64,000 nucleotides of DNA from Yamagishiella unicocca (GCA_003116995.1 BDSL01000022.1:124001-188000), one strand, 5' to 3'; shown: positions 36,977 to 48,989, numbered from the stretch's first letter. Numbers and translations: made by a program. Notes: generated by a model not told the origin, from the sequence alone.

Positions 36977-37239
36977 TCACTACGGCAAGGAGGACCGATG
37001 CGTTCATACAAATGTTGACGTATACATGACTTGACTGAGCGTACGGCGATATTCAAGACGAATGCCACTGAAACCAAGAGCTCACGCTTCCAGCCAGCCT
37101 GTTATAGCTAAAGTGGGCGTAAAGCATTAGCAAGCCAGTTTGCTTTGCTTTTTAACTTATACCATATTAGCAGCTGTCGCAAGCAGCTGCTAACCAGCCG
37201 TGAGCTGTACCTCTACCCGAAAGCAATTGCAGCAGAAGA
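36977..37239. promoter_or_regulatory. Divergent intergenic region
   Basis: About 260 bases separate the Mpv17 leader frame (minus) from the plus-strand gene at 37240, so it probably carries promoters for both. No confident TATA or other box could be named. Confidence 0.35.
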
Positions 37240-38397
37240 ATGGGCGTTGATGATGTCTCATCTACGGCTATTCAGTTCAATCCCAAGCTATGTGCCTTAC
37301 TGCGCCACAAATCGCGGCCCAAGCACGCTACGACGTCACCGCCGAAAGCAGGCCCTGAGCGTCGTCTTGTTGGAAGTGCCTTGGTCCAGCGCCTGCGCCA
37401 CGAAAATTTCCAACTATCAGTCAAAGAATTCCTGAGACAGCCAGACACGGAGCCCACGGTGCCTCAGGACGTGGCGCTGAACCACTATGCGCGCCGGACC
37501 CACAATTCGCTTCGCAGCCACGAAATGTTGGCAAAGGTGGCAAAAGAGGAGGCGCGGCTACGGCGCGAACCCTTTGCACAGACCCTCGCAAAGGATATCA
37601 GTCGCCGGCATTTCCGCACGGCGCACCGCTACGACACGGGCAGCAAGTACCCGGAGGGCGGCTTCGACTTGCACGCACCGGAGGCACGGGCACCTGTGCT
37701 CGAGATACTCCGCTCGGGGAAGCTTCAGGCCATGACAGGCATCCTGCTGGCGCACTCAGGATCCATGCGGGTAGGGCCACAGCCACGCTCAGAAAGTGAG
37801 GTAGGCAGCCGCGTAGCGTGTCGGCACGGCAGCCCTCCACGCCAGCACGTTGCCCTGGACCGCGGGGCCGCGGCAGAGATCGTCGTGCCGGCGCTGGACG
37901 CAACACGCTACGCGCTGGCCCTCTACAGCCCTGGACGCGGCTTCAAAAGGAGCGTTGGCCACGGTGATAGCGGCATCGCCGGGTCTGGAGCGAGGCAACC
38001 CGCCCCGCTAAAGGCCCAAAATAGTGGTGTAAGGGACTTGAAAGACAATGCGCACGACACGAGCCACGGTGACGCTGATAATGAGGTTGGTTCAGCCATG
38101 GATGACACGCGGTCGGTTGAGGAGGGTGTGGCGGAGCGCGGGAGCGACGAAGGAGAGGTCGGGTCGGCGGTTTCGGAGCACCCATCGGCCGCATTAGCCG
38201 AACTCATCGGCGAGGCGCTGCCGGGCTTCACTGTGCGGCTGCCTGTGGGCGTGCAGCAGCACCTGCTGAGTGACAGCCTAACGGAGCTGCTGGCAGTCTC
38301 ACGCAGCCTGGTTGCCCGGGTCGAGAGCGTTCTTGGGCAGTGTTCCGAGCCGTCCGGTGGCGGCAGGGATGTTGTCAGTCCCACGGAGCGAACGTAG
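37240..38397 (+). CDS. Single-exon protein of unknown function, 385 residues
   Basis: An uninterrupted ATG-to-TAG frame, the longest intronless one in the gene-dense part of the window. The N-terminal half is basic and helical with RLRHENFQLSVKEFLRQ and SHEMLAKVAKEEARLRREP, followed by RRHFRTAHRYDTGSKYPEGG and VLEILRSGKLQAMTGILLAH. The middle (about residues 260-310) is acidic and low-complexity (DDTRSVEEGVAERGSDEGEV). The C-terminus has a predicted amphipathic helix with VQQHLLSDSLTELLAVSRSL. No signal peptide, membrane segment or familiar domain is visible. Length, base composition and lack of stops support a real gene; I cannot assign a function. It is the only plus-strand gene in the 28-44 kb cluster. 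Confidence 0.65.
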   Translation: MGVDDVSSTAIQFNPKLCALLRHKSRPKHATTSPPKAGPERRLVGSALVQRLRHENFQLSVKEFLRQPDTEPTVPQDVALNHYARRTHNSLRSHEMLAKVAKEEARLRREPFAQTLAKDISRRHFRTAHRYDTGSKYPEGGFDLHAPEARAPVLEILRSGKLQAMTGILLAHSGSMRVGPQPRSESEVGSRVACRHGSPPRQHVALDRGAAAEIVVPALDATRYALALYSPGRGFKRSVGHGDSGIAGSGARQPAPLKAQNSGVRDLKDNAHDTSHGDADNEVGSAMDDTRSVEEGVAERGSDEGEVGSAVSEHPSAALAELIGEALPGFTVRLPVGVQQHLLSDSLTELLAVSRSLVARVESVLGQCSEPSGGGRDVVSPTERT

Positions 38398-39634
38398 CCT
38401 GGTGCCTGAGCGGTAGAGAGAGGGGATGCGGCTCGTGTCTTGCCTCGATGCTGAACGTTTACGTGGATGCGTGCAACATTCACCCTGGATGATGCGTCAT
38501 TCCATCAAGGCAAAGATGGGGCGAGCCCCGGGCACCGGATGCTCAGTCTTCCATCTGTGCCAGCCCGCACTCAGGGGGCCATCGGTGCATTCTCTGGGTC
38601 GGGCACGGCCGGGCTTTCATTTGCTTTCTTTTTTTCGCTTTCCTTCCTAAAACTAACACAGGGGTTCAGCATTGTTGTGGACCATTACGATGAATGTTGA
38701 CAAGTGGTTAAAAATCGCTCGGGGTGATCTCGCCGCGGGTGCCGTAACTGCCCCCATCTTTTCAACAGCTGCCATCACGACTTAAGAGTGAAAATTGCGT
38801 CGGCCACTGCAAAAACACGCAAAACAGGCCCCGAGCTGCAGGCGACGCACCATCCCGTGCGATCCATCCGTGCCCCATGGTAGCACAACTGTATGGGGCG
38901 GAAAGAAATCCATATAACGCTGACAGCCTTAATTGGCAGTCTATAACACGATCCTTTGCTGACAATCATCTGCGCAGTGCACCTGCGGTTGGGGCGCTGT
39001 TGTAACGAAATGCTCGCCCAACGTCCGCTCCGTGCCGTCAGGGCGCTAACTGTTATGCATTTGTGCACCGCGATGCAGCCATGCAGGTCAACTGACCCCT
39101 GGGTCGCCCCCACTCGGTCGGCCAAATCATGCACCTGATATGTACACTCGCAAACATGAATGACTGGCACACAAGCTTCATCGACATGCAGTGAGCTGCT
39201 GCAGTTGTTTATGCATGATGTACGATGGGGGCGGCGATGAGTGAGGGTCATCAGTGTACCTACCCCCTCCCCGCCTGCAAGCCCACCGAAAGCACGGCAG
39301 CATCTTGAGCTAGCACCAGGCATTTGATTGTGATTGCCAACTGGCCAGATAGGACAGCGGCAGCAATCGCAGCACGCCCACTCGCTATATCTCCGCCGAA
39401 ACTGTTCATAGCCGCGCTCTTCATACGGCCGGCCCTAAAGCCCTAGCAGCGCCATCCCTACATCCACTCAATAGGTCGTGGTACCAGCCATTGAAATCTT
39501 GCTAAGCCCGGCATCCATGCAGCGCAAGCAAGGACTTCCGCGCAGGTATACTTTGGTTCTGGATTCTTGATGGCAGGCCCTCGCGGCTCGTGCCCTGCAC
39601 CCCTGCTGCCTGGTCCATAAGCTGCGCCGCCAGG
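38398..39634. other. 3' flank of the 37240 gene; no other gene recognised
   Basis: Several short frames, none with a domain. A TGTAA at 39001-39005 could be the polyadenylation signal of the upstream plus-strand gene, about 600 bases past its stop. Confidence 0.35.
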
Positions 39635-40043
39635 CTAACGTCGGCCGCCGGCTGCTTCTGCCCTGATCTTTGCCACCAGGCTCTGGGCGAGTGAGTTCCC
39701 GTTGCCCAGTAGGTGGTCGTGGCCGCCCACCAGGGCGCCGCACTCGTGGCAGGTGGCGGTTTGCGTGGGGCTGCCGCACTCGCCTACGAAGTACACGTGG
39801 CTGTTGGGGCACCTGCACACGTGGCGGCAGCAGTGAAGCACCTTTCTTATAAACATGTACTCGCGCGGGCAGGTAGGCGGGCTCTGCTAGCTGCACGTGG
39901 GGTCGGTGCTGGGCCTCATACCGGTACGTGTTGGGCCTCACTCACATGAACACGTGGCTGCTGAGCCACGCCACAGGATCCCGCCCGCAGCACTCGGCAG
40001 TGGCTACCGCCATCAGCACCTCGTGCTGCTCCCTCGCAGTGAC
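39635..40043 (-). CDS. RZ-type zinc-finger fragment (ZNFX1/RNF213-like), 5' incomplete
   Basis: Two exons join in frame, 40043-39946 and 39845-39635 (stop TAG), with a 100-bp intron. The first reads REQHEVLMAVATAECCG and DPVAWLSSHVF. The second gives CRCPNSHVYFVGECGSPTQ, then CHECGALVGGHDHLLGNGNS. The spacing Cys-x3-His-x7-Cys followed by Cys-x2-Cys and GG is the RZ (RNF213-ZNFX1) zinc finger. In ZNFX1 and RNF213 it binds RNA or helps ubiquitinate lipid A and other non-protein targets in innate defence. The preceding EQ-rich helix fits the usual context (an exon ending in a helix, then the finger). No helicase, AAA or RING part was found upstream, so this is either the last exons of a gene whose 5' part is unrecognised or a remnant. 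The preceding exon should begin at an acceptor at 40044. Confidence 0.6.
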
Positions 40044-40942
40044 CTGCGGGGATGTTGGGCAGTCAGTCGGCCGGGCGGGCGCGCAGCAACGAGGTTCGGA
40101 AAGCGGCCTTGACTGCACCGTCGGCCTGCAATGTCAACGGCAGCTGAGCGAGCCGTGCGCGCTGTGCGCGAGCAGTAGTTGCGGCCGGCAGACCGGCAGA
40201 CGTAATTGCTTGTAGCCTGCCGCAAGGAGACGCAAGGACGCACCTGCTGTCGTGAGACGTGGACTGACCCGTGGGTCGTCTGCCGCTGGCCGCCGCTGGC
40301 CGTCGAATACATGAACGATGGGTGCGTCTTTACGCGCTTGAAAAGTCAGAGGAGTCGCGAAAGACAAGCGCGAGCAAATTAACCTAAAGGCTGCGGGCGG
40401 AAGGCAGTAGATTGCTCGTCGTTGTGAGTAATTTGTGGCCGGGATAGCGGTGTACCGCATGCATGGATAGCACGGGCCCCGGTCCTTGGACCCAAAGGCG
40501 CCTACTGGGAGAGCTCGGAGGCAACGTCAAAGCAGGTCATGCGGCGATTTGGCTTCGGCCGCTCGCCGCGGGCACGAAGGCCATCTGCAGCTGTCCTGCC
40601 GATTACACTGTGACAAACATGCGTTTGTAGTTGGATGCAAACGCTGCTGCTGCGTCATCCTGCCGAGTTCTCCATTCTCCATCGCCATACGCGACGTGAC
40701 GCAGGGCAACCAAGAAACCAACGAAAGCGCGCCTCCCACAACGTTTTCAGCCGGACGGTACAGCACACTCGTGCATTGCACGCTCATGCGCTGGGTGTAC
40801 CGGTCATCCGGCACGCGCAAGACAGGCCAGCACAAGCGCAAAAGAACTAGCCTTCAGACAGCGCAGCAACGGACACAGCAGTTCCGCTCACATTCCCGCC
40901 AACATGATTATGTATCTTATTTCAGTCACACCACGGACCGCA
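40044..40942. other. No gene recognised
   Basis: It lies between the RZ-finger exon and the end of the TSSC4-like gene. It could contain further 5' exons of the RZ gene on the minus strand, but no motif or clear splice chain was found. Confidence 0.4.
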
Positions 40943-43566
40943 TCAGTCCTGCTGCATCGCGTCCGTGGTTCTTCCCCCGCCCTCATCGCCCTCATCAGCT
41001 GCGGGCCGCCGAGCCCTAAACTGCCGCCGCCCTCCGCCGCGCACCGCCGCTGCCGTCGTCCCCGCCGCGGCCCCTGCCCCTTCGACGTCTTCCCCACCAC
41101 CCCCGTGCCCCACATCCCCATCGCCACCGGCGTCCCCGTCAGCAAATACACCGCGGCTCGAGCGGCTGCCGGACGCCTCCTGCTGCCTCCGAGGCGGCTG
41201 CTCCGCCGCCTGCGGCGGCTGGCGCTGCGTGCGTGGCCGAAAGGCAATGCCGCTTCCGAACGTGGTTTCGACGCGTTCAGGGTCGTGCTCCGCGTTTTCT
41301 GCCGCCGCCGCGGCCGCGGTCCTCCGCGCATCCGCCAGGGCCTGAGAGCGCGCCCACAAGAGGAAGTGGGGAGCAGCGCCATGGGAAGGGCCACTCAGCA
41401 TCTTACGTGATAGCAGAAGGCCGCGGGCTTGGCATGGGTCGGGCGCGCGCGTTTTCGTTGCCACAGTGCCTCTTGGTTTGACCGACCGCAAGAATGCTCG
41501 GTGCCTACCCCGGCGGGTAACCCTGGCTGTGCACGTCACTTCACACAACACCCGGCTTCCCGCCTCCAACCCCCTAGGACCAGCTCCCCCCCACCCGGCG
41601 CACCTGCCGCATCTCGTCCTCGCCAAGCGCGTCAGACCCGCGGGTCAGGCCTGCGCCTCCGTTGCCGCCGCCGCCTCCGTGCGCGCTGCCGCTGTTCCGA
41701 CCGTTGCGGCCGTTGGCTGGCCGCTCCCCGCCCCCAACCACCAGGTCCTCGTCGAACGTGTACACGGTGTACTTGTGCGGGTTGCGCACGTGGTCAGGCA
41801 CGAAGCCACGCCGCTGCCAGTCCAACCGAGCGCGGCCGCCTCCGCCACGGCCCCTGCCGCCACCATTACCAGCCCCGCTCCGACCGTTATGACCGTTGGC
41901 GTCGTCGCCGCCGTTCCGCATCGTGGTATCGCCGCCGCCACTGGGGCTTGCCTCAGTGTCATCAGACCTGCTCCCGCCAGGCGGTCGACGCAGGGTTCCG
42001 AGTTAGGAACAAGCGGGGTGGTTGTAGAGTGTTGCTGTTGGACCTGGGCCTCTACTTCGGAGGCACGCTCCCCTCCCTACGTGCTGCCGAGCGCTGCGCA
42101 TCCCGCCCGTCCTGCCCTATCAGCCCCGCCGTGCCCTCTGCGAACCCCAGCGCCGCCCCCCGTTCCACAGCATCACCCACCTGCACTCCGTTGCGAAATC
42201 CGCCCATTGCACTCGTCGTCCGCCGCGCTGTCGCGCCGCCGGCGGTGCCGCCGCGGCCCCCGCGTCTGTCCCGACACCTCCGCTGCCGCCATGCTGCGCA
42301 ACGCCAGACGCGTCGCTATCCCCGCCGCTGCGTCTGCTGCCGCCGCCTGCTGCCAGCTGGTCACCGACAGCCGCCACCGTCGGCCCTGCGGCACCGCCGC
42401 TCACGACGCGGGGGTCGTCCGAGGTGTCAACGTCCGCCCCGCCCTCCTTTCCGTGGGCCCCCATCATCTCCACGTCTCCCCCGGCCACATCGCCGGCGGC
42501 GGCGCCCACAGCCGCGGACACCCCCCGGACCCGCTTGCGCGACGCTGCACCACTAGCGCAGGCGCCGGCGGCGTCGGCTGGGGCAGCTTCCCTGCCGTCG
42601 CCGTCGGTTGCCATAGCCTCCGCCTCTTCGCCTTCCTGCTGCTGCTCCTGTTGTTGCTGCTGCCACCGACCATGCATTCGCTCCCACGCGCTGTCCAGCG
42701 GGACCTGAGGGGCGCCGGCAGTGGGAGCCGGTGACGTCGCAAGGGTTCAGGCAGGGGGGCGACGTACACGCGCATGGATGGGCGCTTGGGCGGGTCCGTT
42801 CCTTTCCTCGGCTTGGAGTAGGAAGCCAGGCCCATGCTAACGCGCGCCCCGCCGAGTCGCCATCCGCAGGACACGAGCGCCAACCCCCGCGCCGGTGCTC
42901 ACCCCACCCCAGACAACTGGCAGCAGGCATCGGTCCTCCCGGACCTGTGCCCCCGGGTAACATAGCTTTGCCCATAACCCAGGATCCCGCACCCGGAGCC
43001 CGCGACCACGTCCACACAGGCACCGCCGAACGGTGTCAGAGACCTCCCCTTTCGTCGGCGCGTACCTCTGTGAAGCCCGGCGGCTTGGAGTCTGCCACGC
43101 GGCTGCGCATGTCCATTGTGGACGTAGCAACGCGGTCAAATTCGTCCTCCTCCGCCTCGGCCTCAAAGGCGCGGCGCAAGGACAGCGTGGCGTGCAGCCG
43201 TTCGCGCTCGCGCGCAGCCCGCTCCTCGGCGCGGTCGGCGCCATCGTCATCCAAGGCATCTGCATCCGGGTCTGCTCGCTCCAGCGGCAGCACGCCCTCA
43301 CGCGCTGCTTCGGCGTCGTCGTCATCCGAGTCCACCAGCCGGCTGGGCATGATAGGCTTCAGGCCTTCGTTAGGGTCTTCCTCGTCGCTGCTATAGTTGT
43401 ATTCCTCGATACCACCGCCGGTGCGGAACGGCTGGACATCCTGGCGCAGCGACCATCCGCCGGTGCCGGCGGGCTGTCCGAGAGTACCGAACACGGCATC
43501 CAGCCGCGTTGCCAGGCTCGCATCTTTTAGATCTGGGCGCTGAGCGATGGGGACGCCTTTCGACAT
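40943..43566 (-). CDS. TSSC4-like U5 snRNP assembly factor
   Basis: Four exons join in frame: 43566-43066 (ATG), 42704-42181, 41967-41604 and 41401-40943 (stop). They encode 615 residues. The N-terminus has TRLDAVFGTL and WSLRQDVQPF, then acidic EEYNYSSDEEDPNEG and EEDEFDRVA. The middle is a Gln- then Ala/Gly-rich disordered stretch (SAWERMHGRWQQQQQ). The third exon carries RGFVPDHVRNPHKYTVYTFD, the most conserved TSSC4 motif (V-P-D-x-x-x-x-P-x-x-x-T-x-Y). TSSC4 binds PRPF8-containing U5 snRNP and helps tri-snRNP assembly in the nucleus. At 615 residues the protein is longer than the human one (about 330), through low-complexity expansions typical of volvocine algae. The last exon (GIAFRPRTQRQ, GDAGGDGDVGHG) is poorly conserved. 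Assignment rests on motif order recalled from the family. Confidence 0.68.
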
Positions 43567-44709
43567 GGCCTAGCTATTGAACAGGATCCTTCCCGCGAAA
43601 ACACACCACGTACCGGTACGTGACGTTAATGATATAGCAACATCTTTCAATGTTGCTTTCCCTCACTTTAATGGAGGAGCCCGATCGCTTGCAACCGAAG
43701 TATTGCTAGGCCCTCGCGGCCACGTTACTTTAGCTGTACCGGCATGCATCAACGGGGATCTAAGTTTTGCAAAGTGTTGAAATCGTTTGAAATTGTTTAC
43801 GAACTGAAGATGTTGGCGACGGTGCGACGGATTGAATGTTTTCAAAACATTCAAAAAATGTTGCTGATGGGAAGGTGAATAGTACGCCCTTTGATCTACA
43901 GCTACGTGTTGCGAGGTCTTGTCGACTAGTAACCCTGTCTGCTCATGATTTGGATGCGAATGGCTTCTGCAGATGCCGTGCGAGGCCCGCGGGGACGGTG
44001 GTCGGAGGCGGCCTAAGGCGGGCCGTGGCGGGCGAAGCCTGGCGAAATGCTATGGGTTGGCAGGCTGGCAGTGCCAATAGTATCCGTGGCCAGTACCTGG
44101 GCCTTGTCGAGTTGGACGATTGCCGTCGATAATGACTGAGCGTGACTGGGCATGGTGAGGAGATTGAGTTCACTAGGTTCACTTCTAGTCTGGTCTACGA
44201 TGTAACGAGTATGGTCCACCGATCGGTTACGGTCTGATCAGTATCGGCCAGTGCCACACGGCTGAGATCATCATGGCAGCATTTCACCCGCTCTATGCAC
44301 CCGTTACTTGCAACTGGTCCGGGGTCCACTGTATCAGTGACTACCACATTTTACTTGCGACATTCGTGACTTCGGGATCCAGCGCATGAGCGCAGCCCGG
44401 TGCAGGCAATTCATATTCCACTTGTGTCCATTGCTCCTTTCCACACGGTTCGTCGTCATCCCATCACTTCCCAACGAGGTGCGCACACCCATCAAGGAGC
44501 GTTACAAAGTCAGCAAACGTCTATGACCCTTCCCACTGCCAAGGATGTGCTCGCAAGACAAGCGCTGGCGGTAAGCAATCCTTAGGACGAAGGGCAGTGT
44601 CGCGACACAGTCCTGGCAATGGTGATCCTCGTATGCAGGCAACAGACTGGGCGGAGTGGTGGTCAATCACGTACTTCGCGCAGTGTGGCGGATACTTCCA
44701 GCCTCACTA
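43567..44709. other. Promoter side of the TSSC4-like gene; otherwise empty
   Basis: No gene recognised. It contains a short inverted repeat (TGTTTTCAAAACATTCAAAA near 43837-43857) and otherwise unremarkable sequence. Confidence 0.35.
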
Positions 44710-45560
44710 GAGCGTCTCAGCTGGGTTCGAGGGAAACCCGTGGATGTCCGAAAAAACGTTTAAAACAGAAGTTTTGAGATGCATGCTGGAGAACTGGGTT
44801 GGGGATACGAAAGCCGAAGGTCGTAATAGGACCTTTGGCGGCTAAGCTATATCGGCTACGGCGAGACGCACGGGAGCGAGGACCCCACGCGACGCACGTA
44901 AAGTTTTCGCAGAATCGGTTTTGGGCGCTAGTAGGAGAACTGTGGGAGTTGGGGCGCTATGGGAGAGCGGCCATCGCGGTCCGGTCCCAGTCCCGGTCCT
45001 AGTCGGAGGCCCCGGCCCGACCCGCCCGAATACCGACCAGATGTGTGAGGAAGCTGTCATTACCAGAGGAGGTCCGCGGTCGTCCAGGAGAGCAGGCCGA
45101 AGCCGCGCCGCGCCGCCATGGGGGACGCGAAAGCCCAGACGCAGGTCCCGACGCCCGCAGACAAGAACGCAACGACTAGCAAAAAACTACCAGAACAGAG
45201 GCCCAACCCAGTGGCGGAACTCACCTGGCCAGGGCCCAGAGCGGGTGGGGAAAGCGGTAGACGCGAAGCATGCGGGCAGGGGGCAGCAGAGGGCGTTAGA
45301 AACAATATCCAGGCGCTAAGCGGGTGGACAGGGGTCAAAGCAACGAAGAGGCCCCAGCGGCGCGGCGAAAGAGGCGGAGTCAGGAAAGGTGAGGACGGAT
45401 ATACGGGGAGTCGGGTACGACGCGGGCTGGTACGGCGGTGTACGGCGTTGGACGGCGGAGGCCTGTACGACGGAAGGAGGAAGTGAGAAAATATGGGGCG
45501 TGAAGATGCGGGACAGGTGGCAAGGCTAGCAGACGAGGAGACGTGAGCGTCTCAGCTGGG
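44710..45560. mobile_element. 819-bp insertion flanked by a perfect 16-bp duplication
   Basis: GAGCGTCTCAGCTGGG occurs at 44710-44725 and again at 45545-45560, bracketing 44726-45544. This is the pattern of a target-site duplication made by a retroelement. The insert is GC- and purine-rich on the plus strand. It carries a frame around 44811-45000 with KLYRLRRDARERGPHATHV and FWALVGELWELGRYGRA, an arginine-rich motif I cannot place; it has no ATG start. There is no terminal inverted repeat and no poly(A) tail, although a 3' AAGTGAGAAAATATG stretch is near the end. It is probably a non-autonomous or 5'-truncated retroelement copy. Confidence 0.6.
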
Positions 45561-48500
45561 GGGGAGTACTCACGTCCAGTCGGTGATATGATGGGGGGAG
45601 AATATGGCGCATCTCATCCACTTACCGGGCGCGGATGTTCATGGGATGTTTATTTTACTTTACATCGGGATTTATCTTCCTCGGGAATCCGTGTCACCTG
45701 TCCTCACCATCCCCATCACTTTCCTCCTAACAACCCACTTCTCCCTACCCTTTGACAGCTGTCATGACACAGTACGTGATTGACACATTGAGGTGGCATG
45801 ACCGATAGCAGCGGTAGCTCTATACAACTTGGTCGGCAGTACGACAGAGATCTTGTACGACAGCCACAGTTGTAAGCCGGCCGCTTGGCGCTGCGTGCTA
45901 TACCAGCCGGGGAAGACGATTCCCACCATCTCGAGCATTACCTTTTCAGTGCGATCAGCTGGCCGCTAGTCATGGGGGGCGTGATTAACCTAGCTTCACG
46001 ACTGCCACTGCTCGGAGTGCATGTCAGATGGTGGGTCGAGAATGAGTCCAAGGTCAGCCTAGCTTCCCAGTCCTGCCTTGATGCGCAAGCGCCAGACTTC
46101 ATGAGAGGTCCTGCTCACTGTATTCGTTACATAACTGTGGGTTCAATTCCAGGCAGTCGCGGACTGCCTTGCACAGGGACCACACGGTCCCTTACCACAA
46201 GCGCACGCATCGCATCACTTGTACGGCAGTAACAGATCCGCTTAGGCACTGCACCGTCGACGCACTTAGAACAGTGACTACAGCTAACTGACTACAATAC
46301 TTAGAACAGTGACTACAGCTAAGTGACTACACTGTGTCAATAACGCACTGTGTTACAAGATCCCCCGTTCCGCTGAGGGAAGAGCCCATCTGGTAACCCA
46401 CCAGGGGCCACCCCTTCCACATATGGGAGTCGCCGAAAAGGGGAACCTACCCCATCGACCGTCAGGCTCCACCCCCCCCTTTTGTGGGATTTTTCCCAAC
46501 AAAACGCCTTCCACAGCTGCTAGTACACGCCTGGCAGTCCAGCCAGGGCCGAGCGTAGCTCAGCAGCCACCACTGGCCCCCAGCGCCTCTTGAACAAACA
46601 GGTCATACGACACCTGCTGGTTGAAACCAGGATTGCAGACAAACATGTAGGACGTCAGAGTCGTCCACCAGGTGTCGGAGACTGAGTAAAAGCAATTTTT
46701 AGTGCCCGGTCCTTCGTCGCTGCGTTGCAAGATGTACAATGTACGCGCAGTGAATGCCCGACGATTCGCTTTTAGGCGCACTGTTCCATTCCTTGCACGA
46801 GCAGCAATGGTTTCGGTGCTCGGACATCATGATCGTATTCGGCTAATTCTCATGCTCAACCCCGCTCCTCAGGCCAAGCAAGGAACTCCAGATACGGAAT
46901 ATAATTTATACCTCAGTTCGACCACTACATTCACTGGAACCCTTCACATTTTCATACAATAGCGCTTGGCCGCTGACTACCTTTTTTCAAATTTTGTTTT
47001 TCTGTCTTTCGTCGCCGACCGAGCGAGCAGTGGTATACAGACTTCTTCCTGCCTAACAGCGGGCACGCACTGTGAGCACTGCCCCGCCCAGTGTAGGGCT
47101 ACTTTGGTTCCTTGGACCTTCCGTCCAGAATATAATCACAACTTTATACAAATACCAGCTTAGCTATTCCTGGACAGGATAAACAACGTTGTGCAGTCGA
47201 CTTTCAGCTATATTGAGTCGTATGAACTTAAAAACCTCCGCAAACTGCGCCGAGGATCATCGAAATTGCGATGAAGAACAGGTAATGACCTATGGATATG
47301 ACGCTTATTTAACTGTTTAGCTGCGGGTGCGTTACTGGCATACCTGTGTGCGCATGCTATGCCGGTGGATGCAACCAGTTGTATAAAATACAACTGGTTG
47401 GGCCCTGTTTGAGACAGAAGTACAGTCAGGAGTGATGCTTCAGGTGGGATGGCCAACATTTCATTCGTCACAGGTTACGCTGCTGCCCTCAGCCTCTGGC
47501 GTCGTCGTGAGGAATCCCTCAGCAGCAGCCGCCGTCGGTGTCAGGAGCAGTGCCAGTAGTGACGCCCGCTTGCTTGGCACCTCTGCTTGCCGCAACTTAC
47601 AAGACGTAGCAGAGCTTCATCCTTTCGAAATCCGAAGTTCTTCACCCGACAACCCATCCTCACAAACCACATTAACGACCTGCCAAGGTGCGCATGGTGG
47701 CATTCGTGTAGGCATGCGTATTATTCATTGCGAATAAAGGTGGAGGAGGACCAACACCAGGCTAGGAGTTTAAACAAGGACGGTGGGCGGGGAGCGGCAT
47801 GCATTCGCAGCACGGGGTGCGTGTGTGCATGCGTTCATGCGGCGACAGCAGCAATGGGAGCTATCTACTTATTGTATGTATAATGCGGTCACGCACCCGG
47901 CGTCTGCCGTTCTATTGTTCTATCCGGGAGTTTTTTTGTTGATTTCCGGCAGGCCAACAACGAACCACTTAAGTTTACTTCTCCATGATAACTCGCTCGC
48001 TCGGGTATGTATTAATGTACACTAGATAACTAGCTATCTACGGCTACCATACATATTGGCGAGCTGTGGTGCTTTATGCCCTTTATTTAGGTGCGCTCAT
48101 CATTGTCAGTAGTAGTGGCGCTAGATTTATCCACGCAGTCGGCGGCGGCGGGTTTATTTATTAGTGATGGACGTGGCTTGCTTGCCCCGCTCCAACCTCA
48201 TCCGTCCATCCACGAGTGTCGCTCGCACACTATTTCAGTGTGCGTGAGGACGACGCGGCGGTTTTGCTGTAGGCAGGCATCGCGCGCGCGCAGTGCGTGC
48301 CGCTCGAGACCAGCAGCCCGCCGCTGCGTGCTGCGTGCCTATCTAGCGTCGATGCCTTCCTTATTTATTACGTTTTGCCAGATCATGCGCGAGCGAGATT
48401 CATTTCCGCCGCAGCACTACAGTTTATTCCCCGCCCACACAACCACGCATAGATATAGACCGCACAATGCGTTCACTTACTTGTGCATGAACATACAGCA

Positions 48501-48989
48501 GCAGCGAGCGACGCGAGCGAGTCCTGAACTCCGTCGAAGGTGTCCTCATCATTTCTTTCGGGCCCATGCATTATTGAGGTAGGTGCACTACGATCGAAAG
48601 GAACGCGGCATGCATCGCTTATTAAGTACGTAAGCTCAAGACGACACAAAGACGGAGTTCTTGTTCGATTATTCATCAGCAGTTGTTTTGGATGGGTTTA
48701 TTTAATAAGGGACATCCATCGATCCACGTACGCAGGCGGCGGTTTTTATAGCACGTTGTAAGCATCCTTACTACTTTCGCTTCGCCGCGCTAGCTCTCGC
48801 ATAAATCGGTACATCCTTTTGGACGTCGGTAACAGCGACCCTAATTTAGGGGGCCGACGGCAGGACGTACAGACCGGCATGCTGCTGTATGTGCACAATA
48901 ATAATGATGCCTTGTGGTGATGTAAGGGCGGGGCCTGTAAGCTCATCGCGGGTACTAGTGAACGAGCGGGAAATAAAGGGCACCGCTTG
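45561..48989. other. Gene-poor interval
   Basis: No gene recognised on either strand. Two near-identical ~36-bp copies (ACTTAGAACAGTGACTACAG) stand in tandem at about 46264-46335. A C-rich block with an unusual run of CCACC and GGGG words lies at 46370-46490. Codon-like structure is absent. Confidence 0.45.

Noticed and set aside
42120..42740. Plus-strand frames of up to 422 codons opposite the TSSC4-like gene
   Set aside because: They are antisense shadows in GC-rich DNA. The minus strand has the conserved motifs and consistent splice phases.
46100..46180. Possible tRNA-like B box (GGTTCAATTCC)
   Set aside because: T-stem pairing fails at two of five positions and no cloverleaf can be drawn.
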